Notes under the pieces: generated by a model | What the model was told of the DNA's origin: nothing | The model's input: only the letters and a program-made list of their open reading frames with translations | Databases searched by the model: none | From: Halostagnicola sp. A56 | Lineage (GTDB): Archaea; Halobacteriota; Halobacteria; Halobacteriales; Natrialbaceae | Reading direction: 5' to 3' | Length of the DNA: 64,000 nt | NCBI RefSeq assembly: GCF_000691505.1 | Contig: NZ_JMIP02000017.1 | Coordinates: 186,001 to 250,000, forward strand | Translations under genes and position numbers: made by a program | In this document: in pieces, positions 35,189 through 43,872 of the stretch | Layout: every line of letters begins with the position of its first letter | How positions within the stretch are numbered: position 1 is the first letter of the stretch

Positions 35189-35967
35189 GCCGCGAGGACG
35201 AGCAAAGTGAGTCCTCGGAGCGAGCGAATAGCGCGGAGCAACGCTCCGCGGACCGTTCGAGCGGGCGAAGCCCGCGAGAAGACGGCGAGGAACGACCCGT
35301 GAGCATCGACGCCGAGGTTCGGGAAATCCGAACCGACGGCGGCGACGAGGTCGACATTCCCGAGGTCAAGTACGCTTCCGGATCCGGCGTCCCGATTCAG
35401 GGCAACGACATCGACACCGACCAGATCATCCCCGCGCGGTTCATGAAGGTCGTCACCTTCGACGGGCTGGGCGAGTTCGCGTTCTTCGACCTGCGCTTTG
35501 ACGAAGACGACAACCAGAAAGAGCACCCGTTCAACGAGCAGCGCTACCAGGACTCCTCGATCATGGTCGTCAACGGCAACTTCGGCTGTGGCTCCTCGAG
35601 AGAGCACGCGCCCCAGGCGCTGATGCGCTGGGGGATCGACGCGATCATCGGCGAGAGCTTCGCCGAGATTTTCGCCGGCAACTGTCTGGCACTCGGCATT
35701 CCGACCGTCACCGCGGATACCAAGACGATTCAGGAACTGCAGGCCTGGGTCGACGACAACCCCGACGGCGAGATCGACGTCGACGTCGAAGCGGAGACGG
35801 TAACCTACGGGGGGCAGACGATCGACGTTACCGTCGACGACGCCCAACGGAAGGCACTGGTCGACGGCATCTGGGATACGACGGCGCTGATGAAGTCGAA
35901 CGCGGGCGAAGTACAGAAGAAGGCGGAGGAACTGCCCTACGTCGACGATTCGGCCATCTCGTCGTAG
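35185..35967 (+). CDS. leuD: 3-isopropylmalate dehydratase small subunit with N-terminal insertion
   Basis: 260 aa, longer than the usual 190-210. The swivel domain is normal: [40 protein letters not shown] (substrate-binding loop) and [19 protein letters not shown]. The extra N-terminal part of about 55 residues ([20 protein letters not shown] ...) is low-complexity and is encoded by a cassette of two perfect hairpins at 35232-35275, the pattern of haloarchaeal REP-like repeats. It is in frame, so translation from ATG 35185 (overlapping leuC) still reaches the catalytic domain. GTG 35299 is a possible internal start. Confidence 0.92.
   Translation: MSREDEQSESSERANSAEQRSADRSSGRSPREDGEERPVSIDAEVREIRTDGGDEVDIPEVKYASGSGVPIQGNDIDTDQIIPARFMKVVTFDGLGEFAFFDLRFDEDDNQKEHPFNEQRYQDSSIMVVNGNFGCGSSREHAPQALMRWGIDAIIGESFAEIFAGNCLALGIPTVTADTKTIQELQAWVDDNPDGEIDVDVEAETVTYGGQTIDVTVDDAQRKALVDGIWDTTALMKSNAGEVQKKAEELPYVDDSAISS
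35232..35275. repeat. REP-like double hairpin inside leuD
   Basis: CGCGGAGC-aac-GCTCCGCG at 35232-35250 (8-bp stem, 3-nt loop) and GCGGGC-gaa-GCCCGC at 35261-35275 (6-bp stem, 3-nt loop). Flanking sequence (gagtcctcggagcgagcg, cgcgagaagacgg) also resembles repeats scattered in haloarchaeal intergenic DNA. Here the cassette is translated. Confidence 0.7.
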
Positions 35968-36128
35968 AGCCAGCGTTTCAGACTCATTGTTGAGATTTTC
36001 GTTTCGTTCATCGACGTCTCGAGCGACCCCCACGTCCAGCAGCGACGCGAACTGGGACACTGCTGCCAGTTAGGACTCTCCATCCCGGTATCGACACGCT
36101 CATTTCGGTCCTCTCGAGATGGAAAAGC

Positions 36129-37109
36129 ATGACTCACGAGATCGCTGTCATCCCCGGCGACGGAATCGGACAGGAAGTAACCCCGGCGGCAGTCGAGGTG
36201 CTCGAGGCCCTCGAGATCGACTTCGAGTTCCGCGAGGCGGACGCGGGCGACCGCGTCAAGGAGATCACGGGCGAGGCGTTGCCCGAGGAAACGTACGAAC
36301 TCGCGGCCTCGGCGGACGCGACGCTGTTCGGCGCGGCCGGCGAGACGGCCGCGGATGTCATTTTGCCGCTCCGAGATGCGGTCGATTCGTTCGTGAACGT
36401 TCGCCCCGCGAAAGCCTACCCGGGAATCGACGCCGTGCGCCCGGAGACGGATCTGGTCTTCCTCCGCGAGAACACCGAAGGCGTCTACGCCGGCCACGAG
36501 GATCGGCTCTCGGAGGACGTTGCGACGCTGACGCGAGTCGTCACGCAGTCAGCCTCGAGCGACCTCGGCGAGTTCGCCTGCGAGTACGTCGAAGACGGCG
36601 AGCACGACGGCTTTACGATCGCCCACAAGGCGAACGTCATGCGAGAGACCGACGGCGTCTTCCGCGATACGATCAAGTCGGTCGCCGACGAGCACGGCGT
36701 CGAGACCGACGAGGTGCTGATGGACGCGTTCGCGACGAAGGTCTGTCTCGATCCCGAGCAGTTCGACGTCGTCGTCTGTCCGAACCTCGCGGGTGACGTG
36801 CTCTCGGATCTGGCCGCGGGACTGGTCGGCGGCCTCGGATTGCTCCCCTCGGCCAACATCGGTCCGGAGCGCGGGCTGTTCGAACCCGTCCACGGAACCG
36901 CACCGGACATCGCGGGTGAGGGAATCGCGAACCCGGCCGCGACGATCATCTCCGCCGCGATGTTGCTCGAGTACCTCGGCCACGACGAGGAGGCACAGCG
37001 AGTACAGACCGCGGTCGAGACGACCCTCGAGAGCGGCCCGCGAACGGCCGACCTCGGCGGCGACGCCTCGACGGAGGACGTGACGGCGGCGATCATCGAC
37101 ACGCTGTAG
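36129..37109 (+). CDS. leuB: 3-isopropylmalate dehydrogenase
   Basis: 326 aa. It oxidises and decarboxylates 3-isopropylmalate with NAD+. The isocitrate/isopropylmalate dehydrogenase fold shows [34 protein letters not shown] (substrate-binding), [13 protein letters not shown] (catalytic Lys), [20 protein letters not shown] (metal-binding Asp) and [19 protein letters not shown] (NAD site). Linkage to leuC and leuD decides for LeuB rather than isocitrate or homoisocitrate dehydrogenase. The 161-bp gap after leuD may hold its own promoter or a processing site. Confidence 0.92.
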   Translation: MTHEIAVIPGDGIGQEVTPAAVEVLEALEIDFEFREADAGDRVKEITGEALPEETYELAASADATLFGAAGETAADVILPLRDAVDSFVNVRPAKAYPGIDAVRPETDLVFLRENTEGVYAGHEDRLSEDVATLTRVVTQSASSDLGEFACEYVEDGEHDGFTIAHKANVMRETDGVFRDTIKSVADEHGVETDEVLMDAFATKVCLDPEQFDVVVCPNLAGDVLSDLAAGLVGGLGLLPSANIGPERGLFEPVHGTAPDIAGEGIANPAATIISAAMLLEYLGHDEEAQRVQTAVETTLESGPRTADLGGDASTEDVTAAIIDTL

Positions 37110-37229
37110 TCCGCGTTCAGCGCGTTTCGTCGAGTTTTCGACCTTCTCGAGAGGGGATACTTCGATCGAGAGGAGAGGTTTCAGTTCGCTTGAGATCCCT
37201 CTCACCGAACGGTTCGAGAGCCCGGCGAC

Positions 37230-38042
37230 TCAGACGATATCCAGCGCGTCGCGATCCGCACCGGCGAGTTCGACGAGCGCGTCGGCCTCGAGCAGGTGAC
37301 ACTCGCCGGGGATCACGAGGAGGTGAAGCGGATCGCCAAAGTCCTGAGCCGCGAGTTCGGTCATCGTTCCGGCTTCGACCAGCGGGTCGGGGCTTCCCGC
37401 TCGAGCGACGGCGACGCCGACGAGATCGGGGTACGCCTCGGCGAGCAACCCGGCGCCGATATCGGCGGTCATGTACTCGGCTACCGCCTCGTCGGTGTCG
37501 ACGCGCTCGAGTGCGGCCTCGTTGTCGACTTTGATGTCCAGATAGACGACGGTGTGGCTACCCGCCTCGCGGTTCGCGTCGATCGTGTTCGTCACGCTCG
37601 CCGGAAGGCCGTCGGCGCCGTGGGCGTAGGGAAACGGCAGCGTGGTCGCGGTTCCGAAGCGATAGTTCTGGAGCCCAGTCAGGGCGCTCGTGGCCGTCTG
37701 GGCCGTTATGCCGTGGATAACCCGCGTCTCGATACCCCGATCGTGTGCCCGGAGTCGGAGGTCGACGTGGGTCGTCGAGATCATCGTATCGCCCGCGGTC
37801 AGGAAGGCGACCGATTCGGTTTCGGCGGCCTCGAGTATCTCCTCTGGATGCTGTTCGACACCCGCGCGGTCGCGGATTTCGATCGTAACGTCGTGGTAGT
37901 CCTCGAGTTCCTCGACGGTCGCGCCCAGAAGCGCGCTGGTGTAAAACTCCGCGAAGACGCGGTCGGCGTCCCGAAGCGCGGCCCGCCCCTCGACGGTGAT
38001 CGAGCGTTCGTCGTAGAGACCGAGACCGATGAAGGTGAGCAT
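37230..38042 (-). CDS. dphB: Diphthine synthase
   Basis: 270 aa from ATG 38042 (MLTFIGLGLYDERSITVEGR). It methylates the modified histidine of elongation factor 2 with SAM during diphthamide synthesis. The tetrapyrrole-methylase-like fold is clear: FIGLGLYDERSIT at the start, ESVAFLTAGDTMISTTHVDL, VIHGITAQTATSALTGLQNY and FPYAHGADGLPASVTNTIDA, and VGVAVARAGSPDPLVEAG near the end. It is convergent with leuB, with about 120 bp between stops. Confidence 0.93.
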   Translation of the reverse strand: MLTFIGLGLYDERSITVEGRAALRDADRVFAEFYTSALLGATVEELEDYHDVTIEIRDRAGVEQHPEEILEAAETESVAFLTAGDTMISTTHVDLRLRAHDRGIETRVIHGITAQTATSALTGLQNYRFGTATTLPFPYAHGADGLPASVTNTIDANREAGSHTVVYLDIKVDNEAALERVDTDEAVAEYMTADIGAGLLAEAYPDLVGVAVARAGSPDPLVEAGTMTELAAQDFGDPLHLLVIPGECHLLEADALVELAGADRDALDIV

Positions 38043-38192
38043 GATCGGTGTTGTCCCGGCCGAAGGGAGAAGGTTTCGAGTCGCGAGTCCGACCGCCTTG
38101 AGGACTGGTGGCACTCGAGTTCCGTGCAGTGATCGGGATCGGACAGTCGATCGCCCTCGAGCGCTCACAACGAGATCTGCGGCGACAAGCTG

Positions 38193-38642
38193 TTACAGCG
38201 AGATGTGCGACGTCGAGTCTGGACCGCCATCGTCGTCGATACCGCCCTCGTGGGCGAACGTCGCGTCGTCGTCGGTGAGAAAGACCGTCCCGTCGGTGTG
38301 GACCGTGATGTCGACGGCTGGTAGCGTCGTGTCGGCCGCCTCGCCGTTGTCGCAGTACCCCGAACAGGAGTCGAACAGCGAGCCGTGGCGCGGGCAGATG
38401 ATCTGGCCGTCTCGCATCGGCACGCCCCGGCCCGTATCGAAGCGCTGGGCCTCGTGCGTACAGCGGTTGATCCACGCCTCGACGCCGTCGTCAGCCCCAG
38501 GCTGACTGCCTGTCGAACGCTCCTCGGCACCGTCTTCGCAGGGGACGAGGATCACCTCCTCTTTTTCGCCGTGTCGATCCCTGATCGTAAACAGCCACGA
38601 CCCTTCCTCGTGAACCGTCTCGACGGTCGTGAGTCGCTCCAT
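38193..38642 (-). CDS. Rieske [2Fe-2S] domain protein
   Basis: 149 aa from ATG 38642 (MERLTTVETVHEEGSWLFTI). The Rieske cluster motifs are CTHEAQRFDTGRG and CPRHGSLFDSCSG, that is C-x-H and C-x2-H with 2Fe-2S ligands Cys, His, Cys, His. The length and absence of a membrane anchor indicate a ferredoxin-type Rieske protein, which could serve an oxygenase or nitrite-reductase-like system, not a bc1 complex. A long open frame continues upstream on the same strand, but it is the complement of trm5. The start regions of the two genes are divergent. Confidence 0.88.
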   Translation of the reverse strand: MERLTTVETVHEEGSWLFTIRDRHGEKEEVILVPCEDGAEERSTGSQPGADDGVEAWINRCTHEAQRFDTGRGVPMRDGQIICPRHGSLFDSCSGYCDNGEAADTTLPAVDITVHTDGTVFLTDDDATFAHEGGIDDDGGPDSTSHISL

Positions 38643-38768
38643 ACGGGCAGCTACGATGGGAACCTCAAAACAGTTCGCGAAGCGGCAGCGTCCGGTCCCA
38701 GTAGCATCTACACCTCCACTCGAGGCGCAAAACGTCATCGTTACGGTCGCCCGGTGGCCAGTTGCGGT

Positions 38769-39749
38769 ATGGAAGTGCCGTGTGTCCGCGTGGCCCGCGA
38801 GGCGGGCGAGAAGACCCGCCAGACGCTCGCGGACGCGGACCTGATCGACGACGAGTACGAGATTTCCGTCGAGGATGGGGTGCTCTACATTCCGGTCACC
38901 GAGCCGACTGCAGTTCCCGCGAATCTGGATGTCGTTTCTCGAGCGGTTCCCGAACGGGAGACACAGACGCGACCGGCGGACCTGTTGGGCTTCGAGCCGT
39001 CCTACGAACGGCTCGGAACCGCTGCCCTGCTCGACGAGGACGACGACGAGCGAGCGCGGGAGATCGCGCGTGCGATCGTCGAGTCGGAACTGCCCCTCGA
39101 GACAGTTCTCAACAAGGCCTCGAAGGTCAAAGGCGAGACGCGGACCCGCGACTGGGAGGTCCTCGAGGGCGAGGGGACCGAGACGGTCCACCGCGAGTAC
39201 GGCGCGGTCTTCGAACTCGACCTCGCCGAGGTGTACTTCTCGCCGCGACTGGCGACCGAACGCCACCGCGTCGTAGAGCAGGTCTCGGCGGACGAGCACG
39301 CCTTCGACATGTTCGCCGGCGTCGGGCCGTTCGTCGTTCCGTTCGCGAAACGCGGTGCAACTTGTGTCGGCGTGGATATCAACGAGACGGCCATCGAGTA
39401 TCTGCGCGAAAACGCTAGGGGGAACGGCGTCGAGGATCGTATCACCGGAATCTGCGGGGACGTCCGCACCGTCGCGCCGGAGTACGAGAACTGGGCAGAC
39501 CGACTCGTGATGAACCTCCCTCACAGCGCCGACGCGTTTCTCGAGTCCGCAGTCCGGATCGCGAGCGATGAGTGCGTGATCCACTACTACGACATCCAGC
39601 ACGAAGACGATCCGTTCGGCCCCGGGGAGCAATCGATTCGAGAGGCCGCCGAGCCGGAGTACTCCGTCACTGTCGAACAGCAGCGGGTAGTTCGATCCTA
39701 CGCGCCCCACGAACTCAACGTCTGTCTCGACGTGCGCCTCGAGCGGTGA
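38769..39749 (+). CDS. trm5: tRNA (guanine-37-N1) methyltransferase Trm5
   Basis: 326 aa from ATG 38769 (MEVPCVRVAREAGEKTRQTL). It methylates G37 of tRNAs with SAM, which prevents frameshifting. The N-terminal D1/D2 region binds tRNA (LLGFEPSYERLGTAALLDED, LNKASKVKGETRTRDWEVLE); the Rossmann domain has FDMFAGVGPFVVPFAKRG, VGVDINETAIEYLRENARGN and the catalytic-loop NLPHSADAFLESAVRIA. This length and layout match archaeal Trm5b. A tRNA gene lies just downstream. Confidence 0.92.
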   Translation: MEVPCVRVAREAGEKTRQTLADADLIDDEYEISVEDGVLYIPVTEPTAVPANLDVVSRAVPERETQTRPADLLGFEPSYERLGTAALLDEDDDERAREIARAIVESELPLETVLNKASKVKGETRTRDWEVLEGEGTETVHREYGAVFELDLAEVYFSPRLATERHRVVEQVSADEHAFDMFAGVGPFVVPFAKRGATCVGVDINETAIEYLRENARGNGVEDRITGICGDVRTVAPEYENWADRLVMNLPHSADAFLESAVRIASDECVIHYYDIQHEDDPFGPGEQSIREAAEPEYSVTVEQQRVVRSYAPHELNVCLDVRLER

Positions 39750-39808
39750 TCCGCCGCGACAGTGTCGCGTAAATTCACTATCCAACGAGGCGATCGCGAT
39801 TCGCAACC

Positions 39809-39815
39809 CTTATGG
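39809..39815 (+). promoter_or_regulatory. TATA-like box of tRNA-Thr
   Basis: CTTATGG lies 34-40 bp ahead of the mature tRNA start, fitting a transcript that begins a few bases before the tRNA. Confidence 0.5.
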
Positions 39816-39848
39816 CCCGTTTCGGACCTACGTAGTGATGTCGACCGC

Positions 39849-39922
39849 GCCGGTGTAGCTCAGACTGGCAGAGCGAATCCTTCGTAAGGATTAGGTCGAG
39901 GGTTCAAATCCCTCCACCGGCT
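39849..39922 (+). tRNA. tRNA-Thr(CGT)
   Basis: A complete cloverleaf can be drawn: acceptor GCCGGTG with CACCGGC, D-arm GCTC-agactggca-GAGC, anticodon stem AATCC-GGATT around loop TTCGTAA (anticodon CGT, reading ACG), a short variable loop and T-arm GAGGG-ttcaaat-CCCTC. The discriminator base is T, as is usual for haloarchaeal tRNA-Thr. No intron is present, and CCA is not encoded. Confidence 0.95.
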
Positions 39923-40165
39923 TCACTTCTGCGACGAACAACGTATGGAGCGAAGCAACCGCTTGTGACCGAGAGTCTCGAGTGGAGACATCATCGAGCC
40001 GATGTGAAACGACCGATCAGGCGGTCGAAGTCACGGGTAGGACGGCGTTCCGTTCGACCGTGACGAGTGCCGAGAGCACGGCTTCGACGAACGGCGTTGC
40101 TGGTGTGGTATATTCTCCGCTAACGAGCGACTCGAGCGAAACGAGCGGGAACACGACGAGTCGTA

Positions 40166-41437
40166 CTAGGCTCCGAGGTGTTCGATTCGCGCGTATCGAC
40201 CGGCCCGCCAGCCGGCGACGAGCGCGACGATGGTGCCGACGAGAGCGGCGAGGACGAACCCGACGACGTACACCTCGAGGGGCGTCCGCAGGAGGCGTTC
40301 GAAGCCGATGACCTCGATCACGACCCGGTTGAGTCCCGTCGCGAGCGCCGGCGTGGCGAGGAGGCCGACGATCCCGCCGAGCAGCCCGATGACGAGCCCC
40401 TGCGCGCCGATCGTGCCGGCGAGGACCCACCTCGAGAGGCCGATCGCCCGTAGGGCTGCCAGTTCCTCGCGCTGCTGGGAGGCGACGAGCGCGAACAGGT
40501 TCACGGTCAGGACGACGCCGCCGACGACGGCGAGGCCAACCAGCGTCAGGCCGCTGGCGAGAACGAGCGGCCGCTTCTCGGCCATCGCGCCGATCTGCTC
40601 GTCGCTCGCTCGAACGTCGTATTCCGGGTAGGCGTCGTCGATATCGGCGGCGACCGCCTGCGGGTCTTCCCCCGGTGCGGCATCTGCGGTGACGAACGTC
40701 GACCGGTCGGTTCCGGACGTGCCGGCGACGGCCAGCAGATCGGGCAGCGGAACGGCAGATGCTTCCGAGCCGAGGTACTGCGAGTAGTACCCGGAGGTTC
40801 CGACGACGGTAAATTCGTACTCCGGCGCTGATTGCCTGCTGGTGGCGATGTAGACCGTGTCGCCCGGGGACGCGTCGAGCCGATCGGCCGTCGCCGGATC
40901 GAGGACGACCTCCTCGGTCGTCGGCTCGCCCTCGGTCATCGCTTCCTCGGCCGCCTCCTCCTCGATTTCGAACCCGCCGCCCGCCTGAAAGTCGAACCCC
41001 GAGTGCGTCTGCGGGACGCCGACCGCGGACGTTCGTTCCAACGCTTCTGGGTCCGTCCCGAGGTAAACCTCGTACATCGCGATCGGAGAGGCGGAACTCA
41101 CGTCCTCGCGCGCCTCGAGGTCGGCGGTCACCTCGTGTGCGCCGCCGATCGGATTTTCAGTCCCGCTGGCGGCCGGATCGATCGGATCGCTCGAGAGCCA
41201 GATGTCCCGGTTGGCGTTCTCGAGGCCGTCCTCACCGATGGCGACGACGCCGACGCCGAGACTCGCGAGCAGCGTCACCGAGAGGACGACCAGCGCGACC
41301 GCGAATACGGCGAGGACTGTTCGTCTGGGAGCGCGGCGGATCTGGGCGAACGCGACGCCGACGACGCCGCTCGCTCGAGCGCCCCGGCGTCGAAGCCCGA
41401 TCGCCGCGCGCAGTCTCGCCGCGACTCGTCGGATCAT
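40166..41437 (-). CDS. ABC transporter permease, MacB/FtsX type
   Basis: 423 aa from ATG 41437, overlapping the upstream permease stop by 4 bp. An N-terminal TM (PRRTVLAVFAVALVVLSVTL) is followed by a large extracellular MacB-like domain of about 220 residues and three C-terminal helices (LVGLAVVGGVVLTVNLFALV, GLVIGLLGGIVGLLATPALA, VYVVGFVLAALVGTIVALVA). QREELAALRAIGLSRWVLAG is the FtsX-type coupling region that contacts the ATPase. It forms an exporter or mechanotransmission complex with the adjoining permease and ATPase; the substrate is unknown. Confidence 0.85.
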   Translation of the reverse strand: MIRRVAARLRAAIGLRRRGARASGVVGVAFAQIRRAPRRTVLAVFAVALVVLSVTLLASLGVGVVAIGEDGLENANRDIWLSSDPIDPAASGTENPIGGAHEVTADLEAREDVSSASPIAMYEVYLGTDPEALERTSAVGVPQTHSGFDFQAGGGFEIEEEAAEEAMTEGEPTTEEVVLDPATADRLDASPGDTVYIATSRQSAPEYEFTVVGTSGYYSQYLGSEASAVPLPDLLAVAGTSGTDRSTFVTADAAPGEDPQAVAADIDDAYPEYDVRASDEQIGAMAEKRPLVLASGLTLVGLAVVGGVVLTVNLFALVASQQREELAALRAIGLSRWVLAGTIGAQGLVIGLLGGIVGLLATPALATGLNRVVIEVIGFERLLRTPLEVYVVGFVLAALVGTIVALVAGWRAGRYARIEHLGA

Positions 41438-42714
41438 CGTCCCACCTCGGACAGAACGGAGGTCTTGGCCGCGATCGCGAGCGGATACGGAACCGCAATC
41501 GCGCCGGCGACGAGTGCGATCGCGAGCGCGTATGGGACGAATATCGGGTGGGCCATCGCGACGGTCCCCGACGCCACGGTCGCGCCGGCGACGGCGTTGA
41601 TCGCGGCGATTCCGAGGCCGCCCAGAACGATCCCGCCGACGGCACCGCACAGCGTCGCGACCACCGTCGCTGTGGCGACGACGACGAGCCGGCCTGACAG
41701 CGGGATCCCGACCGTCTGCAAGACGGCGAGCGTTCGCCGGTCCCGATCGACGGCCATCCCCATCGTCGTCGCGACGAACGAGGCGCAGATCGTCACGCCG
41801 ATGAGCACGGCGACGACGCTCGTCGCGAACGCGAGCCCGTCGTCGAACAGCGCCGACGGATCTCCCCCGCTCGTCGATTCGACGGTCGCGTCCGGATACG
41901 CGTCCATCGCCGCCGACTCCGCGGCCGCGGTCTCGCCCCACACGAGGACTCGGTCCGCGAGCTGGTCGTCGCTGCTGCCGGCGAACGTCTGCAACTCGCT
42001 CAGGTGCACCAGCGCGATCGGCGCGTCGCTCTCGCCAGCCGCTCCGGCAGCGTTAACATCGGCGACAGTCAGCGACGGGACCGCAGCCTCGATAACCCCA
42101 CTCGAGACCGTCCGTTCGTCGCCCGCCGACGCCTCGAGTCGATCCGCGGCGCTCGACGAGAGCACGAGCTGGCGCTCCGTCGGACCCGCGTAGGAACCGC
42201 CGTCGTAGTGGGAATCGCCGGGCTCGAGGCCCGCCGTCGAGAGGCCCGCCACGGTTCGCGGGGTGTCGTCCGGCACGACGCCGACGAGGAGGATCGTCCG
42301 GGTCTCGCCGCCCGGCGTCTCGAATTTCGTCGGCTCGACGAGCACCGGCGAGGCGTGTTCGACCTCCTCCGCCGATCGGATCTGCGCCGCTCGCTCGTTC
42401 GTCTCCCCGAGTCGCGCGCTCTCGACGCCGTCGACGGTCGAGAGCGAACCGCTGCCCTCCGGCGCGATCGTCACGTCGGCGTCGTCGGTCTGCATCGCCC
42501 CGCCGTCGGCGAGCGCCAGCGCGATACCGCTGATACAAACCAGCAGGGCGATCGTGAGCGCGACGACGACGACCGCCATTCGGATCCGACTCGAGTTGGT
42601 CCGGGTCTGACGGTGCCAGAGCCTGGCGATCGAGACGCCGACGAGGCCGCGCCAGCGGTGGCGTCGCTTTGCTCCGGTGATGTCGATCGCCGACCCCCGG
42701 CGCTCATCGCTCAC
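41434..42714 (-). CDS. ABC transporter permease, MacB/FtsX type
   Basis: 426 aa. It has the same layout as its downstream partner: TM1 (IRMAVVVVALTIALLVCISG), a large extracytoplasmic domain, and three C-terminal helices (FATSVVAVLIGVTICASFVA, VVVATATVVATLCGAVGGIV, AIALVAGAIAVPYPLAIAAK) with RDRRTLAVLQTVGIPLSGRL as the coupling loop. It overlaps the ATPase gene by 11 bp and the second permease by 4 bp, so the three genes are one operon (ATPase first). A heterodimeric permease pair is like LolC/LolE, but no lipoprotein partner is seen here. Confidence 0.85.
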   Translation of the reverse strand: MSDERRGSAIDITGAKRRHRWRGLVGVSIARLWHRQTRTNSSRIRMAVVVVALTIALLVCISGIALALADGGAMQTDDADVTIAPEGSGSLSTVDGVESARLGETNERAAQIRSAEEVEHASPVLVEPTKFETPGGETRTILLVGVVPDDTPRTVAGLSTAGLEPGDSHYDGGSYAGPTERQLVLSSSAADRLEASAGDERTVSSGVIEAAVPSLTVADVNAAGAAGESDAPIALVHLSELQTFAGSSDDQLADRVLVWGETAAAESAAMDAYPDATVESTSGGDPSALFDDGLAFATSVVAVLIGVTICASFVATTMGMAVDRDRRTLAVLQTVGIPLSGRLVVVATATVVATLCGAVGGIVLGGLGIAAINAVAGATVASGTVAMAHPIFVPYALAIALVAGAIAVPYPLAIAAKTSVLSEVGR

Positions 42715-43474
42715 CCTCGATCACCGCCCCGTCCCGGAGCGTCACCACCCGATCGGCGACGGCGAGCGTCGCGGCGTCGTGGGACGCCACGATCACGGCC
42801 CTGTCACGACCCACGTCGGTCAGCAACTCGAGGACGTCCGCTCCGGTATCGGTGTCGAGTTCGCCCGTTGGCTCGTCGGCGACGAGGATGTCGGGATCCG
42901 TCGACAGCGCGCGCGCGATCGCGACGCGCTGGCGTTCCCCGCCGCTGAGTTCGCTGGGCAGGTGCGTGACCCGATCCTCGAGGCCGACCTCCGAGAGCAG
43001 CGTCGTCGCACGCTCCCGTCGCGCCGACTTCGGAAGGCCGACCTGAACGAGCGGTAACGCGACGTTCGCGCGGGCCGAAAGCGACTGAAGCAGGTGAAAA
43101 CGCTGGAAGACGATCCCGACGTGGCGGCGACGGGTCCGCGTCCGTCCCCGGTCGGATAACTCGGTGAGGTCGGTTCCCAACACTGAGACGGTACCATCCG
43201 TGGGAACCAGCAGTCCCGCGATCGCGTGGAGGATCGTCGACTTGCCGCTCCCGCTCGGTCCCTCGAGACCGAGCACTTCGCCCCGTTTCACGTCGACTGA
43301 AACGTCGCGAAGCGCGGTCACCGCCTGCTCGGAGCGCGATCGGAACCGGCCGGTCGTCGAGCCGTACTCGTGACGGACGTTCTCGAGGCGGACGGCGGGG
43401 CCCGTCTCGTCGTCGACCGTCGCTTCGGTGTCCGCCGAACTCGAGCGTCGGAGTGATCGGTTGGGTATCCTCAC
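42704..43474 (-). CDS. ABC transporter ATP-binding protein, MacB/LolD type
   Basis: 256 aa. Walker A is GPSGSGKSTILHAIAGL, the Q-loop region follows in GIVFQRFHLLQSLSARANVA, the signature is LSGGERQRVAIARAL and Walker B is ILVADEPTGELDTDTG, with the H-loop in VASHDAATLAVADRV. The short A-ANVALPL-type spacing and TGELD are typical of the LolD/MacB/FtsE group that powers FtsX-type permeases. It is the first gene of the three-gene unit on the minus strand. Confidence 0.92.
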   Translation of the reverse strand: MRIPNRSLRRSSSADTEATVDDETGPAVRLENVRHEYGSTTGRFRSRSEQAVTALRDVSVDVKRGEVLGLEGPSGSGKSTILHAIAGLLVPTDGTVSVLGTDLTELSDRGRTRTRRRHVGIVFQRFHLLQSLSARANVALPLVQVGLPKSARRERATTLLSEVGLEDRVTHLPSELSGGERQRVAIARALSTDPDILVADEPTGELDTDTGADVLELLTDVGRDRAVIVASHDAATLAVADRVVTLRDGAVIEGER

Positions 43475-43872
43475 AGCGTACTCCGGCGGACGGGCTACGG
43501 ACCCATTGTTTCAGTCCGGCTTCCCGGAGACAGGCGGCGGTTTCGAATCAGCAATACGTCAGAAACATCGATCACCTCTCGAGAACGCTGTAACCCCTCG
43601 AGACGCCGATTCTTGCCGAACGTTTCAGTTTCGAAACTCGCCCCGTTGCGCTCCGGTGGGCGGCCCCCACTGGACCCGATTTCGATCGTCGAAGGCCGTT
43701 CTCGCGAGCCGTGTTCGATCACCCTTCGCTGATGAAACGGATTCGTACAGCTCGGACGGATCGGCGGAGTCGGGCGATTTCGAATCTCACTCACGCGTCG
43801 GTGTAAGTCTCGATTATACGGGCCCGCTCGAGGGACGACCGGGTTACGCGTTCCGAACAGAACCGGCGTCGA
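43475..43872. other. Intergenic region, no gene seen
   Basis: Between the ATPase start and the cofG stop no frame has acidic haloarchaeal protein character. It should hold the promoter of the ABC operon near 43480-43530. No repeats or RNA recognised. Confidence 0.4.

Noticed and set aside
38643-39806. Upstream extension of the Rieske protein frame to 537 codons
   Set aside because: The added region is antisense to trm5; the Rieske domain starts properly at ATG 38642.
40000-40165. Possible second tRNA or small gene between tRNA-Thr and the ABC permeases
   Set aside because: No cloverleaf can be drawn and the frames are not protein-like.
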